Shown in pieces: positions 46,224 through 57,833 of a DNA stretch of 64,000 nt. The DNA lies in assembly GCA_900095095.1 (NCBI GenBank), contig FMBT01000463.1, positions 24,596 to 88,595 of the forward strand. Direction: 5' to 3'. The number at the start of each line of letters is the position of its first letter. Position 1 is the stretch's first letter. The notes beneath the pieces are model-generated. The model was not told the DNA's origin. It searched no databases and was given only the letters and a program-made list of their open reading frames with translations. The DNA is from Fragilariopsis cylindrus CCMP1102 (taxonomy: Eukaryota > Bacillariophyta > Bacillariophyceae > Bacillariales > Bacillariaceae). The translations under genes were made by a program, and so were the position numbers.

Positions 46224-47322
46224 ATGATCGATCGTTCTATCACCGAGAAACAAGATGATTTTGGTGCTAGAGTAGCGATTGTAGGAGCGGGCTTTGCGGG
46301 GCTCGTATTGTAAGTGTATACGATACGGTTGTTGTCATGTCATGTCATGTCATGTCATGTCATTGGAATTGGAATTGGAATTGGAATTGATGACGATCTT
46401 TTTTTGCACACAAGAACTAAAACCCTTTTCGTCCTCGTTATATATTATAATTTCGATCTGATGTGATGTATATAGAGCAAATTTCCTTGAGAAGAAGGAA
46501 GTTGGAAAAACAATGGAATACTGCTGGAATTACAAGATATTTGAATCAAAATCTAGTTCCATTCCTATTATTGGTACGATTCGTTCACCTAATGCAAAGT
46601 TTGTTTTGGAAGAGTTAGACTTGTTAGAGGAAGCATATAGAGATAATAATATCTTTCCGGATAAAAAGAATTGTTCTTCTTACAACAACAAAGAAGAGGA
46701 AGAAGAAGTGTTATTAGTAAACCGTGAACCATTTTTAGAGTTGCTTCGAAGGAATGTGAGGAAAAATATTCAATCTTCTTGTCGAGTTGTAGACATTAGA
46801 ATTATTCCATGCACTATTACTACTACTACTGCTACCAGTGGTAGTCAAACTCAGAAGTACGTATTGACAGATGATGAACAAACTCACGGACCATTTGATC
46901 TAGTAGTATTGGCTAATGGTCTTGACTTTGGAGGAGGAAAAACGCATATAATGATGATGAAGAATAAAGCATCTATAAGGATCGGTGATTGTCGATGGCA
47001 TCAAGAACGTCGATTCAAATTCGATTTTGGAATGACAAGAATAAAACAAGGTGCCGATATTGCAATTCAAGATGGGTTACAAGTTGGACGAAAACTCGAA
47101 CAGTATCTACACCAAGTTCATCAGGTAGTCACTGATAACAAAAACAACAACAACAGCGACAATGATTATGTTAACGATTTGAGTATGGATAGTATTTTAC
47201 TTTCGTCGTCTTCCAATGATGATAATAATATGTATCATAAAAAGTTTCAAATGATAATTCTTGTCGTAATCCTTCCAACGATTTTCGCACTAATCATCTA
47301 TCATTTCCTCCTGCAGAAATAA
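46224..47322 (+). CDS. Small FAD-dependent oxidoreductase with a C-terminal membrane anchor, two exons
   Basis: Exon 1 is 46224-46309, intron 46310-46475 (GTAAGT/TAG, 166 nt), exon 2 46476-47322; 310 residues. The splice restores a Rossmann start: RVAIVGAGFAGLVLANFLEKK (GxGxxG intact). The late FAD-binding part reads RIGDCRWHQERRFKFDFGMTRIKQGADIAIQDG, where the usual GDA motif is GDC. The C-terminus has a clear hydrophobic segment (IILVVILPTIFALIIYHF) with four trailing residues, so this is a tail-anchored protein. Usual flavin monooxygenases are longer (380-450), so the substrate domain is reduced here. Exact function is not decided. Confidence 0.72.
46333..46388. repeat. TGTCA and GGAATT tandem repeats in an intron
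   Basis: Six TGTCA units (46333-46362) are followed by four GGAATT units (46365-46388), all exact, inside the intron of the FAD oxidoreductase gene. Both arrays are likely length-variable between individuals. Confidence 0.9.
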
Positions 47323-47653
47323 GGAATTCATATTGAAAAACCAATCATAATTTTGTATAGTGATATGTCCATCCTTACTTTGCTCATATCATCCTAGATC
47401 AGAAAACAACAACAAGAAGCTATCATATATAGTATTAGATAGTATGAATAAGATGATTCTACTGATAGTTTTTTTTTCTCTAATTAGTCTTAATTCCATC
47501 TAATAGGACCATCATTTGCGTTGTTCATTCAAATAGCCTTAATGATGCCACTCAACTATCTAATAGAAGAATAGTAAACACGAGCGCTGAAGTAATTTGC
47601 TTGTTACCTATTTCTATTAATTATGTCCTCTCTCTAAGAATTGACCAACAACC
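47323..47653. other. Convergent 3' intergenic region
   Basis: This spacer lies between the ends of the FAD oxidoreductase and fumarase genes. I see nothing in it beyond AT-rich 3' UTR-like sequence. Confidence 0.35.
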
Positions 47654-49171
47654 TTATTTTGGACCGATCATTTCACTGGGAACAATCCATTCATCAAACT
47701 GCTCTGCAGTTAAGTGTCCACTTGCCACACATCCTTCCTTGAGTGTTAGTCCATTCTTGTGTGCATTTTTGGCAATCTCACTAGCCTTGTCGTAGCCAAT
47801 ATGCGGGTTGAGTGCCGTTACCAACATAAGACTTGCGTTCATCAATTCTTCTACACGTGCTATGTTAACTTCTAGTCCATCAACACATTGAGTAGTGAAC
47901 GTTTTCGCAGAGTCCCCAATCAGTCTAGCCGAATGCAATACATTGGAAACCATAACTGGTTTGAAAACATTCAACTCGAATTGTCCTTGAGCCCCACCAA
48001 TAGTAACCGCTACATGGTTTCCCATAACTTGAGCACATACCATCGTCATCGCCTCGCATTGCGTGGGATTTACCTTTCCTGGCATGATAGAGCTACCAGG
48101 TTCATTAGCGGGTAATGATAATTCTCCGAGTCCGCATCTGGGTCCACTGGCCAGGAGTCGGAGATCGTTCGCAATCTTGTTAAGACTGCAGGCAACCGTG
48201 TTTAAGACGCCCGAAACCTCCACTAATGAATCATGAGCTGCTAGTGCCTCGAACTTGTTGGGAGCTGTCACGAAGGGTAAGTTGGCAGCCTTGGCCAATC
48301 GTGCTGCGATAGCAACATCGTATCCTTTGGAGGTGTTTAAACCCGTTCCGACTGCAGTACCTCCTAATGCTAAACGATAAATGGACGGGAGACTGTTCTG
48401 AAGACGGTGAATACCGTACTCGACCTGCATTGCATAGCCACTAAATTCCTGTCCTACAGTTAACGGAGTAGCATCTTGACAATGGGTTCTCCCAATCTTA
48501 ACAATATCAGCATACTTTTCACTCTTTTCCTTCAATGAATTATGAAGAGTTTCCAGTCCAGGTAGTGTTGTCTCCGTGATCATTTTCGCAATGGCGATAT
48601 GCATAGCAGTTGGGAAGGAATCGTTACTGGATTGTCCCTTGTTAACGTGATCGTTGGGGTGGACTGGACTCTTAGTTCCCACTTCTCCACCCAAAATTTG
48701 AATAGCTCGATTTGATAAGACCTCATTTACATTCATATTGGTTTGGGTTCCTGATCCAGTTTGATATATCACCAAAGGAAAATGGTTGTCTAATTTTCCA
48801 GCCATAACTTCGTCTGCTGCCTCACCAATAGCGGTTGCAACTTTGTCGTCCATCAATCCAATTTCAGCATGGTACTCAGCACAACATTTTTTGACTAAAG
48901 CCATGGCATGTACCACCTGTAAGGGCATCTTACTTTCTATACCACCTATGGGAAAATTAATTAAAGATCGTTTCGTCTGACATCCGTACAAGCAATTGGC
49001 AGGTATTTCCAATGAACCCATACTATCTGATTCAAAACGCGGAGGTAGACCGGCAGCAGGATCCGTTGAAGTCGATGATGATGACATCCTGTATATATAT
49101 TTACTAGTAATAGTTGGAGTTAAGATTTTCCTTGGTAGTTGTTGCAACTTGACAAAAGTTGAAAGTTTCAT
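47654..49171 (-). CDS. FUM1: Class II fumarase, mitochondrial
   Basis: This single-exon 505-residue protein converts fumarate to malate and back in the TCA cycle. The first 40 residues ([21 protein letters not shown]) are basic and Ser/Thr-rich like a mitochondrial presequence. Core signatures follow: [65 protein letters not shown] and the superfamily signature [15 protein letters not shown]. All active-site residues of the family, including the His in GRTHCQDA and the Ser in the SIMPGKVNP loop, are present. The length matches eukaryotic fumarases. An internal Met28 would give a cytosolic form from a second start. Confidence 0.97.
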   Translation of the reverse strand: MKLSTFVKLQQLPRKILTPTITSKYIYRMSSSSTSTDPAAGLPPRFESDSMGSLEIPANCLYGCQTKRSLINFPIGGIESKMPLQVVHAMALVKKCCAEYHAEIGLMDDKVATAIGEAADEVMAGKLDNHFPLVIYQTGSGTQTNMNVNEVLSNRAIQILGGEVGTKSPVHPNDHVNKGQSSNDSFPTAMHIAIAKMITETTLPGLETLHNSLKEKSEKYADIVKIGRTHCQDATPLTVGQEFSGYAMQVEYGIHRLQNSLPSIYRLALGGTAVGTGLNTSKGYDVAIAARLAKAANLPFVTAPNKFEALAAHDSLVEVSGVLNTVACSLNKIANDLRLLASGPRCGLGELSLPANEPGSSIMPGKVNPTQCEAMTMVCAQVMGNHVAVTIGGAQGQFELNVFKPVMVSNVLHSARLIGDSAKTFTTQCVDGLEVNIARVEELMNASLMLVTALNPHIGYDKASEIAKNAHKNGLTLKEGCVASGHLTAEQFDEWIVPSEMIGPK

Positions 49172-49876
49172 GGTTGATAACGACGACGATCAATTCACAA
49201 AGACAAGACAACCACAATTAAGTGCAGGGGAGGAACGATATTGAGAAAGGACAGGAATGAAAAAAAAAATGAGGTTATCGCTTGAATAAGATGCGATTGA
49301 TTAGAAAAAGCTCAAGAGATATTCGCAATTATTAGATTTGCATTCTATTACGCACGTACGGCACGTACAGCACGTACATCATCAATTTTTGTCGTCGTAT
49401 CATGAGATATGAGAAAGGCAATAATAGAGAGATCTATCCTTTTACAGTACAAGAATTCTTTCTTTGTTGGCGCAAAATGGATTTATCATCTCGTGCGTCG
49501 CTCATTTATCTTGGGTTTGTGGCTCGTGATAAACACGTTCAAATTAGGGGAGAATAATTTCGAAAATTGGTAAACACCCCTTTATTCAAACAAATTACCT
49601 ACGACCCCCGAAACAAAACATAGGCATTTTTTGAATTTGAAATTGAGAATGAATCCATCATCACAAAAAATCACAAATCACAAGCTTCTGAAGCTTAAAA
49701 GCAGAACAATACCGCGAATAATCAATGACAACAATGGCGTTTTGTTCAGCAATAATACTTCAATAGCAGCATTGTATCTCGATTGCACCTCGATTGCACC
49801 TTGAACGCGTCATAGGTCTACCTCGGGAGCAATTGATCGTTCACATAGCAGGGCGACCTGGCTTCCTTCACCGACT
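49172..49876. promoter_or_regulatory. Divergent intergenic region with three GCACGTAC words
   Basis: The spacer between fumarase and the POT transporter holds three GCACGTAC words at 49352-49359, 49361-49368 and 49370-49377, in 9-bp register. Each contains an ACGT core, the usual centre of bZIP and bHLH sites. The position upstream of fumarase (about 190 bp from its ATG) suggests a regulatory role, but this is inference. Confidence 0.35.
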
Positions 49877-51787
49877 ATGACTATTCGTGATGATAATGAT
49901 GATCATCAGGGAAAACAATCCATACTCCGGAATAAGGTGATCTTATCGATTTTAATTACAGAGACTGCGGAAAGATTTGCTTATTTTGGATTCCGTGCAG
50001 TCCTCGTACTTTATCTTCATAATGGTCTACAATTCTCAGAGTCTACGTCCGTGTCTTTGTTTGCCGCTGTCAGCGGACTTGCTTATTTCTCACCATTGGT
50101 GGGAGCACTATTTGCAGATAGTTCATGGGGAAGATATTCGACAATTCTGCGATTCGGTGCCGTGTATGCGATCGGTCTTTGTCTTGTCACTTTCGCTGCC
50201 TACGAAGCATCATCATTGTCATGCTCATCAGCAGTTGATGGTGATGGTGATGGTGACGGTAAGGAATGCATCGACATAAATGGTAAAGAAGTCGACGATA
50301 TGGAGATCCTGGAAATAGCTCGTTTACTCAGTTGTTTTGGTCTAGTTTTAGTTTGTCTTGGAACAGGAGGCATAAAGCCATGTGTGAGTGCATTTGGTGC
50401 AGATCAGGTCGTCCTCGTGGATAATACATTGAAATACTCCCATGTCGGCAACGAAGACATAACAGAAAGCTCGTCTGATGGACAGGAAGCAGACCGCATT
50501 CGAGAGTTCTTTAACAGTTTCTATTTCTGTATAAATGTGGGAGCATTATTATCCTTCGCAATTATTCCCATCATACGTGCAAACTATGGTTTTGGTGCTG
50601 CATTTTTCATACCAACTATATGTATGATCGCAGCCATTGGTGTATTTCTGTCGCAACGTAAAGCTTATAAGCACAGAAAACGAAACTCTTCGCAACCATC
50701 GTTGTTCGGAATTCTGAAAATGTGTTCGACTATTGTACTTACGGAGAGTTGGTATTGTAAATATTTTATCTCTACTGATACAACAACTACTAGTAGTAGC
50801 AGTCGTATGACAGTTACTACTGCAAGCGAAGAAACTTCCAATGACATTGAAGAAAAAAATCCCGGAACAACGGACATAACAAAAATAGACGATATTATAG
50901 AGAATAATGAAGAGAACCATATACACAAAGAACGTCAGGATGCGGAACAAATTCTGCATATAATGCCATTAATGCTTTTCTTTCCGATATTCTGGATGTT
51001 ATACGATCAACAGGGATCGGTATGGACGTTACAAGCAACACGTCTCAATCGACATGGCCTTGAACCCGAACAATCTGGGGTACGTATTTATGGAAATCCA
51101 CCCAAAAAACAACGGGCTAGACATATATTTTTCGTCGATCGTATCTCTTATATTGCTTTCGTTTCCTCGATCTGTCCTCTATCTATCTCTTTCTATCTTC
51201 AATAATTGTCTTAGTTTATCAATCCACTGGAAATAATGGTGTTTATCCCTTTGTTTGACCGAATTATTTACCCATGGCTTGACTCAAAGGGTTACAACAT
51301 TCAGCCATTGAGAAGAATGGAATATGGAATGTTTTTAACTTCCGTTGCGTTTTGTGCAAGTACCCTGCTAGAGTTTTCTATACAAAGACAACCTTCAAAT
51401 AGCATTTCATTGGCATGGCAAATACCTCAAATCACCATAATAACTATTGCAGAAATACTTTTGAATGTAACCGGGTTAGAATTTTTCTACAGTCATGCAC
51501 CTGACAATATGCAAGCGCTGATCCTTGCCGTTTTTCTTTGTATGACAGCAATTGGTGATGGTATGGGAGCCCTCCTTTTCGCTTCGGTTTTTCGTCTACT
51601 CAATTCAGCATTGACTATGATTATTTGTGCTGTGTGTATGCTTCTCAATCTAGCTTTCTTTTCAAGGGTTGCTCGTCATTGGAAGCCGTACCAGCCGAAT
51701 GATCGACGTCGGACTGAGAACAATGAGAATGAGGATGATTATGGGGTTGAGTTAAACACGGTAATTACTGGTAGGGAAATAGACTAA
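49877..51787 (+). CDS. Proton-coupled oligopeptide/nitrate transporter of the POT (PTR2/SLC15) family, two exons
   Basis: Exon 1 is 49877-51079, intron 51080-51214 (GTACGT/TAG, 135 nt), exon 2 51215-51787; 591 residues. The join gives EQSGFINPLEIMVFIPLFDR. POT signatures: ITETAERFAYFGFRAVLVLYL (the ExxERFxYY motif with ETAERFAYFG), GALFADSSWGRYSTIL, LGTGGIKPCVSAFGADQ and FFNSFYFCINVGALLS. About twelve membrane segments are visible. The Glu and Arg that drive proton coupling in ExxER are kept. A Thr/Ser-rich and acidic cytoplasmic loop (residues 295-345) sits between helices 6 and 7. It imports peptides or related solutes with protons; the exact substrate cannot be read. Confidence 0.93.
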
Positions 51788-52104
51788 TATTCTAGCGAAT
51801 ACCACGACATTTTGAGATTTTTCCTGTGCGTCTATTCTAGATCTGTTTAATAGTAATAAAAAGACGCTTTTTAAGAACAATAGAATGTTTGCATTCCCCC
51901 CCCTCCCCTCCCCTCCCTGGCAGTTTCACACTTGCCTTGACATTTTACATATTTTCATAATATTATTTATTGCATAGTATACATAAAGAACATATTATTT
52001 ATACAGGAAGGTTAATTATTCTATTTTCTTTTGTTTCACCAAGTATTCCCGAAAAAGTGTCATCCGTTTTTTAAATTTTAATTTCGTTTTGTTTAATTTA
52101 ATAA
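51788..52104. other. Convergent 3' intergenic region
   Basis: This spacer lies between the POT transporter and the CK2 beta gene. It has a C-rich tract at about 51895-51917. Nothing coding is supported. Confidence 0.4.
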
Positions 52105-53531
52105 TTAATTATCAGACTTTCGTCTTCGTTTGGATGCTGATGATGTATCGTTATTAGCTGAACCATTTGCATTACCATTGCTACTAATATCGACGTCGTT
52201 TTTTCGTTTCCCCGATTTCGTCTTCTTATTGCCATCTACTAATTCTTTCGCCATTCTCTCTGATGGTACGGATGTTGTTAAACCTTTTCGTTGTCCTTTT
52301 TGGTTTGATGATGTCAAAGTCGTCGTCGTTGTTGTTGTTGCTATTTCTTTTGGGGTTGCTACTGCTGCTGCAGCTGATGTTGGTTCAGTTGTTTCTTCTT
52401 TCGCTTTCCTATCTGTATTTTCTTTTGCCATCGTTTCTGCTGCAGCTCTTCTTCCTAATATACGCTGTTGTTGCTGCTGATGCTGTCTGGTGGCAATAGT
52501 AGAATTATGAGCTGTCGTTGTTACACCTGCACGTTGCCGTGTTGATATATGTACCCGGAAGCCAAATACTCTAGGAATATAGGCAGAATCTTGTGGGAGA
52601 GGATCGGGAACTAAGTTACTGAATGTCATTAGAAACAGATGGGGGAAGGTTGTTCCAAACGCTGCACCATCCACACCCGCTGCTCCTGCTCCACCATGGT
52701 GACTACTCCGTGATCGGACAGGTGGTGGATGATATACACATTGACACTTCGGACAAAAAATCTTGACTGTATCGGCTCCCATTTCATCCTTTAAACCAAC
52801 AGGTAATACAGGCTGACCAGCACATTGTACGAGAGGGCAAGTACCGAATTCTTTGGATGCATACTACACCGTAATTAATAATCATGAAAATGGAAAAGCA
52901 AAAAAAAGAATGAAATGAGATATACAAACAGAACATTGGATTCAGTACGTTACAATTCGACTCAAATCAACTCAACTCAAAAGATATACAACTTCCTTTT
53001 TTTCAATGCCCCTTTCTTCCTGTTATATTGTAAATCCTAATTGCTTTGTCTTACCTTGTTGTACATAGCATCTAAGCCATGAGCTGTAATAATATATCGG
53101 GCATGTATAAGTCCGTATAGAGTACATGCACTTTGTGTTAAGTGTGAATCATCGGAATCGTCTGGTCCGATCCGATCCAAAATTAGATCTAAACAATCGG
53201 AAAAATTGGATACGCAAGTCCGTAATCCGTATAGATTAAATCCATCTTCTATGTATGATCGTTCAACTTCACAAAACATTTCATGTCCCTTCAATCCACA
53301 GAACCTGTTTTATTTTAATTTATTCGTTTTGTTTGGAAAGTACAGGTAAGGAAGTGAGTGAGTAAGTTAAACCAATGAAATTACCAATTTAAAATAAAAA
53401 AATCGTTTACTCACCCCCTTTTTTTAGGAGAGTGATTAAAAAGATACAGTTTGTATCATAATAAGTAAAACATACCATTGAATCCACGGTTCGTCGTGGC
53501 CCGAGGCAGATGAATCCTCGTTGTATGCCAT
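52105..53531 (-). CDS. CSNK2B: Casein kinase 2 regulatory subunit beta with a long C-terminal tail, three exons
   Basis: Exons are 53531-53476, 53304-53055 and 52863-52105; introns 53475-53305 (GTATGT/CAG) and 53054-52864 (GTAAGA/TAG); 354 residues. The first join gives [32 protein letters not shown], the second AMYNKYASKEFG. The zinc ribbon is complete: CPLVQCAGQ and FCPKCQCVYHPPP, and GTTFPHLFLM with a loop of His and Gly follows. The subunit dimerises through the zinc ribbon and holds two catalytic CK2 alpha chains. About 140 extra residues follow the core and are Thr, Gln, Lys and Ala-rich with a KRRRKS end, absent in animal CK2 beta; this may be a nuclear or regulatory tail. Confidence 0.95.
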
Positions 53532-54795
53532 GATTTAAATTATATTATCTACTGAGAAAGATGGGTATAATAACGTATCGTATCGAGACGAAATTTGCTT
53601 GCTTTGGGGGTCTTTTTATTTTATTTTTTATAATTCGCTCCTTTTCCTATCCAAGTTACAACCGACAACGCCAGTACACCTTCAATATCAACAGCGCTAG
53701 TTTTATATACGAAAGGAAAGATTACTTTATTTTCTCGTCCTCACGTATGCTCATTGCCGTTAGTGTTACGTATTATCGTTCCGGATGTTAGACTACTGCC
53801 GTACTGCGCTAGCTCCGTATTTAGTTTACGACTTGTTAATCGTCAAGCGACTTGGAACTCTTTCCTCTCTCGAGGATCCCCAAGCTTCGCCTCATATCCC
53901 GAGACCCCTTTTAAACTCTTGTCCACACACTCCACGTCGCTCAGAGCAAACAAGAATAACCCTAACCTTACAATTAAAAAGAGACCCGGACATTACATTG
54001 AACGATACAGTACGTACTGTACTACTAGTCCTAATAGGTCCTAGTAGTACGCCTGTACTAGTACACAAGACTGAAGTATATAACTTATTATTTAAAAGCT
54101 GCCACAAGTAGTAATACCTGGTACAGTGGTAAATTTTAAAGGAACTTACAACATTCCTACCTTGCCCATCCATTGCAAATGAGCAAAGAAAGTGTGATAG
54201 GAATAAGATAAAAAGTTACAGATAGTACAGGCAAGTTCTGAAAGTGAACAGTCATTTTAAAAAAAAAAATCTGAGAAGAAAAAAAATGATTTCCATACCA
54301 GTGAAATCTAGAATCCCACCCCACATGAGATATATTAAAGTAGTATTTCCAACACAACACAACACAACCACCATAATAGTGACCAAAGAAAGTGATGCTA
54401 CAGCTGCTGCTCTAAAAAATTGTTGGGAATGGGGGAAAAAAAGTAGCCAATTTTTTTTGATAATTTTGATATTCTTTCGGTGATGATTAGGCTGTGGAAA
54501 TGGGGATATTATACTTGTCTAGAATACTTGTCGTCTAAACTTGACGTACACTAGTTTCATAATAGTTTACATTCAGAACAAAAGGCTACGTCAATAGTTG
54601 ATACAATATTTAATAAAGGACATCATTTTTTTAAACTATTATCAATAGAGTGACAATCCTTCTTTATGATGACTATTTATCCCAGATTTTCTAAACGTTT
54701 CAAAAAGACCGATCTTGAAACAATACAATCGCAGTAAATTATAAATCCCAACAACGACACATAGTGCAGGGAAGTACATCGATAGCGTCACAAAA
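53532..54795. other. Intergenic region of 1.26 kb with palindromes
   Basis: This lies upstream of CK2 beta and downstream of EMC4. It includes a 16-bp perfect palindrome (TACAGTACGTACTGTA) at 54006-54021 and, overlapping it, a hairpin with 10-bp arms (GTACTACTAG, 54019-54028 and 54041-54050). A short CCCTAACC run near 53960 recalls telomere repeats but is too short. I see no supported gene; open frames of 76-108 codons lack protein-like features. Confidence 0.45.
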
Positions 54796-55449
54796 TTAAC
54801 CCATAATAGATGGGATGCTAGATGTTTCCATCATATCTTTCCAAACAATCGAGTCGGCAAAATCAGCTGACGTAGTTGGAAGCAATCGCATCGCGCTCAT
54901 TTTATATAAACCAACCGCTAACCAGACCAAATTAAGGCCGACATATATTGCTTTTGCCATATTAGTATCAACATCCAAATTAGCGAATGTACGATTAATA
55001 CCAAATATACTCGTTATTGGTGTCAAAATAGCTGAACTTGTTGTATTTATAGAGAAAATATTCAAATTGGAACCAGACATGTACATCATAAATGCATTCA
55101 TTGCAACTTGACTCCCCGGCTTCATTGCAATAGCCATAGCCTTTTGTTTACGTTTAGCTACAAGTGCGACGTTGTTTTTAGCCGGTGCTCCTGTTGGGTT
55201 CACACTTTTATGCTCTGCTTTTTGTAGCTGTGACTGACCAACTGTAGAAGGACATTTCGACAGTACAATGTATCCTTCATGATTCTCTTTGAGATTTAAA
55301 TCTATCGAAAAACCGTATCTTTTCGGCAAAACGAAAAGGAAAATAGAAAACAATGATAACTTAGTGTGAGAGAATAGAAAGAATAGATGTATTGTTTCGT
55401 TTACACAAAACACTTGATACCGGAACGGAAATACTTACTTTCTTGGCAT
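54796..55449 (-). CDS. EMC4: ER membrane protein complex subunit 4, two exons
   Basis: Exon 1 is only 55449-55439 (MPRK, 11 nt), intron 55438-55319 (GTAAGT/AAG, 120 nt), exon 2 55318-54796; 177 residues. The join reads MPRKYGFSIDLN. The conserved EMC4 domain shows MKPGSQVAMNAFMMYMSGSNLNIFSI, then ITSIFGINRTF and VGLNLVWLAVGLYKMSAMRLLPTTSADF, as in human EMC4 and yeast Emc4, with two membrane segments. EMC4 is part of the complex that inserts tail-anchored and multi-pass proteins into the ER membrane. Length and ending match the family. The open frame extending upstream of exon 2 is intron read-through and not coding. Confidence 0.92.
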
Positions 55450-56001
55450 CGTGGATAATTAGACTTGTCTTGGATAACTTCTATCGTAAATTGAAATAAC
55501 GCAACAGGTAGTAAGCTTTAAATGCAACTCTCGATACTTGTACAAATGGGTTTTTCTTTGTTCCCATCGTAAGGCTTCGAATATTATTATTCACTGCGTC
55601 AATTTGATTTGATTTCTAAATTAATAGAATCACGAGTCACTAGTGAATGAACACACAATCCTCGCCAGTTGTTCGACAAACTACGGTAAGCTAGGACCAA
55701 CAAACACTCTTCGCATTATTTATTACTGTACTAAGTTAGTACCTCTGCTTGAACATATATTATTATTAATGTATTACAACACAGCAGACTCCAAAAAGAG
55801 CCAAAATAGTCAGATAACGGAACAAACTTCATCTTCATTGATCTTTCTTTCAATATAACATTCATCTTTTTTCTATTTAATTTTAGCTAGTGTAGTATAT
55901 TCATTAATGTGTATTTATATATTTTTAGTTTCAGGTGTCGTAATCTCCTATTTCTTGACTAGATTATAAATTATTTATTAACTTACTTTTAGCTTTAGCG
56001 T
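55450..56001. other. Intergenic region
   Basis: This spacer holds the EMC4 promoter and the 3' end of the ornithine aminotransferase gene. A TTACTGTACTAA word lies near 55724. Nothing else is seen. Confidence 0.35.
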
Positions 56002-57309
56002 TTAAGCGTCAAGCTGACGAACACTCTTCTCAAATATTTCCAAGCATTGATCAATTTCTCCTTCAGAAATAGTCAACGGAGGTGCAAGTCTGATAATGTT
56101 TCCGTGTGTTGGCTTGGCTAACATACCATTTTCCATCATGATTTCACATAATTCCATAGCCTTCCCAGCATCACCGTATCCTCCCTTTGGTTGATTGATT
56201 ACGACAGCGTTTAGAAGTCCACGGCCGCGTACAGTTTCTACGGCCGAATTTCCTACCAAACTTGACAAACCTTTTCTCAGTTGCTCACCTCGTGCCTGTG
56301 AATTCTCTGCTAGGTTTTCGTCTCTCAGTACTTCTAATGCAGCCACTGCAACCTTGCACGCTAGCGGATTACCGCCGTAGGTCGATCCATGTTCACCTGG
56401 ATTCAGAGTGAGCATGACTTCCTCCGACGCTAATACAGCCGATACGGGAATTACACCTCCTGATAAAGCTTTACCTATGACGAGAATATCAGGAAGAATT
56501 TCATCATGATCGCAGGCCAATCGATGTCCAGTACGACATAACCCTGTTTGTACTTCATCGGCAATTAACAAAACATTATACTTCTTACACATTTCCTTTA
56601 CCTTTTTCATGTAACCATCATCGGGAACGACCACACCAGCTTCTCCTTGAATGGGTTCAACCATAAATGCGGCAATATTTTCAGCATCTTTTTGAAATTC
56701 CATTTCCAAAGATCCCAAGTCATTGTATGGAACGGACGAAAATCCTTCCATGTATGGTCCAAATTCGTTGTATGCAGTTGGATCGTTACTACTGCTGATG
56801 GCTGCTAAGGTTCGACCCCAGAAATTATTGTTGGCAAATAAGCATCGAGCTTTGTTTGGTGCAATACCCTTCACCTGGTACCCCCACTTTCGAGCTAATT
56901 TGATTGCTGTTTCACCTCCTTCGACACCAGTATTCATAGGCAATACACGGTCCATGTTAAAGTATTCACAGATAAACTTCGAATACTCACCCAAAGTATC
57001 ATTATAAAATGCTCTTGAGGTCAACGTTAATGTCTCGGCCTGATCCTTGAGTGCGCCAATAATTTTTGGATGACAATGACCCTGATTGACAGCACAGTAC
57101 GCTGAAAGGAAATCAAAGTATTCTTTGTCATTAACATCCCAAACTTTTGTACCCTTTCCTTTTTTCAAAACGACTGGTAGTGGATGATAGTTGTGTGCTC
57201 CGTATTTTCCCTCCAGTGCCATGGTCTCTTCAGCAAATGATGCGAAACTTCTAGTCGCTGGAACACGACTATTGCGGCGAATGACATTGGTGATGGTGGA
57301 CTTCAGCAT
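56002..57309 (-). CDS. OAT: Ornithine aminotransferase, mitochondrial
   Basis: This 435-residue single-exon protein transfers the delta-amino group of ornithine to 2-oxoglutarate, giving glutamate semialdehyde, which leads to proline and glutamate. The start [24 protein letters not shown] is a basic mitochondrial presequence. OAT signatures: [76 protein letters not shown] and the PLP Lys in GKALSGG, then [15 protein letters not shown]. All residues expected to bind PLP and substrate are present. In diatoms OAT links to the urea cycle and proline metabolism. Confidence 0.96.
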   Translation of the reverse strand: MLKSTITNVIRRNSRVPATRSFASFAEETMALEGKYGAHNYHPLPVVLKKGKGTKVWDVNDKEYFDFLSAYCAVNQGHCHPKIIGALKDQAETLTLTSRAFYNDTLGEYSKFICEYFNMDRVLPMNTGVEGGETAIKLARKWGYQVKGIAPNKARCLFANNNFWGRTLAAISSSNDPTAYNEFGPYMEGFSSVPYNDLGSLEMEFQKDAENIAAFMVEPIQGEAGVVVPDDGYMKKVKEMCKKYNVLLIADEVQTGLCRTGHRLACDHDEILPDILVIGKALSGGVIPVSAVLASEEVMLTLNPGEHGSTYGGNPLACKVAVAALEVLRDENLAENSQARGEQLRKGLSSLVGNSAVETVRGRGLLNAVVINQPKGGYGDAGKAMELCEIMMENGMLAKPTHGNIIRLAPPLTISEGEIDQCLEIFEKSVRQLDA

Positions 57310-57833
57310 ATTTTCGATTTTCTTCTTTCTTTCTTCCTTTTTTTTAGCAACTGTTTGTTTTTGTGATTGATTGAGATTATGTCATTGATACTCAGAATAC
57401 GGAATACGGAATACGGTACGGTAATTTGCAATTACAATCAAAATTCTACAGAAAACGTAAAATTTAAGAGGTCGGCAACAACAGGAGAGTTCAATCATGC
57501 ATAGGTAGATCATGTGTCACGTGATGTGATCGACACGTATGCAGACAGACTTCGCTGCGACGAATGACATATTGCAAAAACCCTACGACGCGAATTGTAA
57601 ATGCATTTGCATCGACACATCCTCCTGTTAAAAAACAGCTGTGTGCTTCACGAGATGCTGATGAGATTTTTTGATCCATTCTTCTTTGATCTTGGAAGAT
57701 TCAATCGTCAACCACATGACATCAAGAAATTAAATAAATACCAAAGTAGAGGACAGCAACTGAAACATTTCGAATTTCGAATCTGTACAGAGAGACACGC
57801 GCTGCCGCCAAACGCCAAAGTCTAAAAGCCATC
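57310..57833. other. Intergenic region between divergent genes
   Basis: This 520-bp spacer holds the promoters of OAT and the small membrane protein gene. It has a short GGAATAC direct repeat near 57400-57416 and several CACGTG/CACGTA-like words near 57518-57538 (GTCACGTGATG, CGACACGTATG), which may be bHLH or bZIP sites. No gene supported. Confidence 0.35.

Noticed and set aside
53957-53970. CCCTAACC, like a telomere repeat
   Set aside because: Fewer than two units and inside a gene-rich region; chance is enough.
53785-54111. Overlapping plus frames of 76-108 codons upstream of CK2 beta
   Set aside because: Several frames are open in the same DNA, composition is not protein-like, and no splice partner is seen.
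55319-55438. Hydrophobic N-terminal extension of EMC4
   Set aside because: It is intron sequence read in frame; the spliced MPRK exon gives the normal start.
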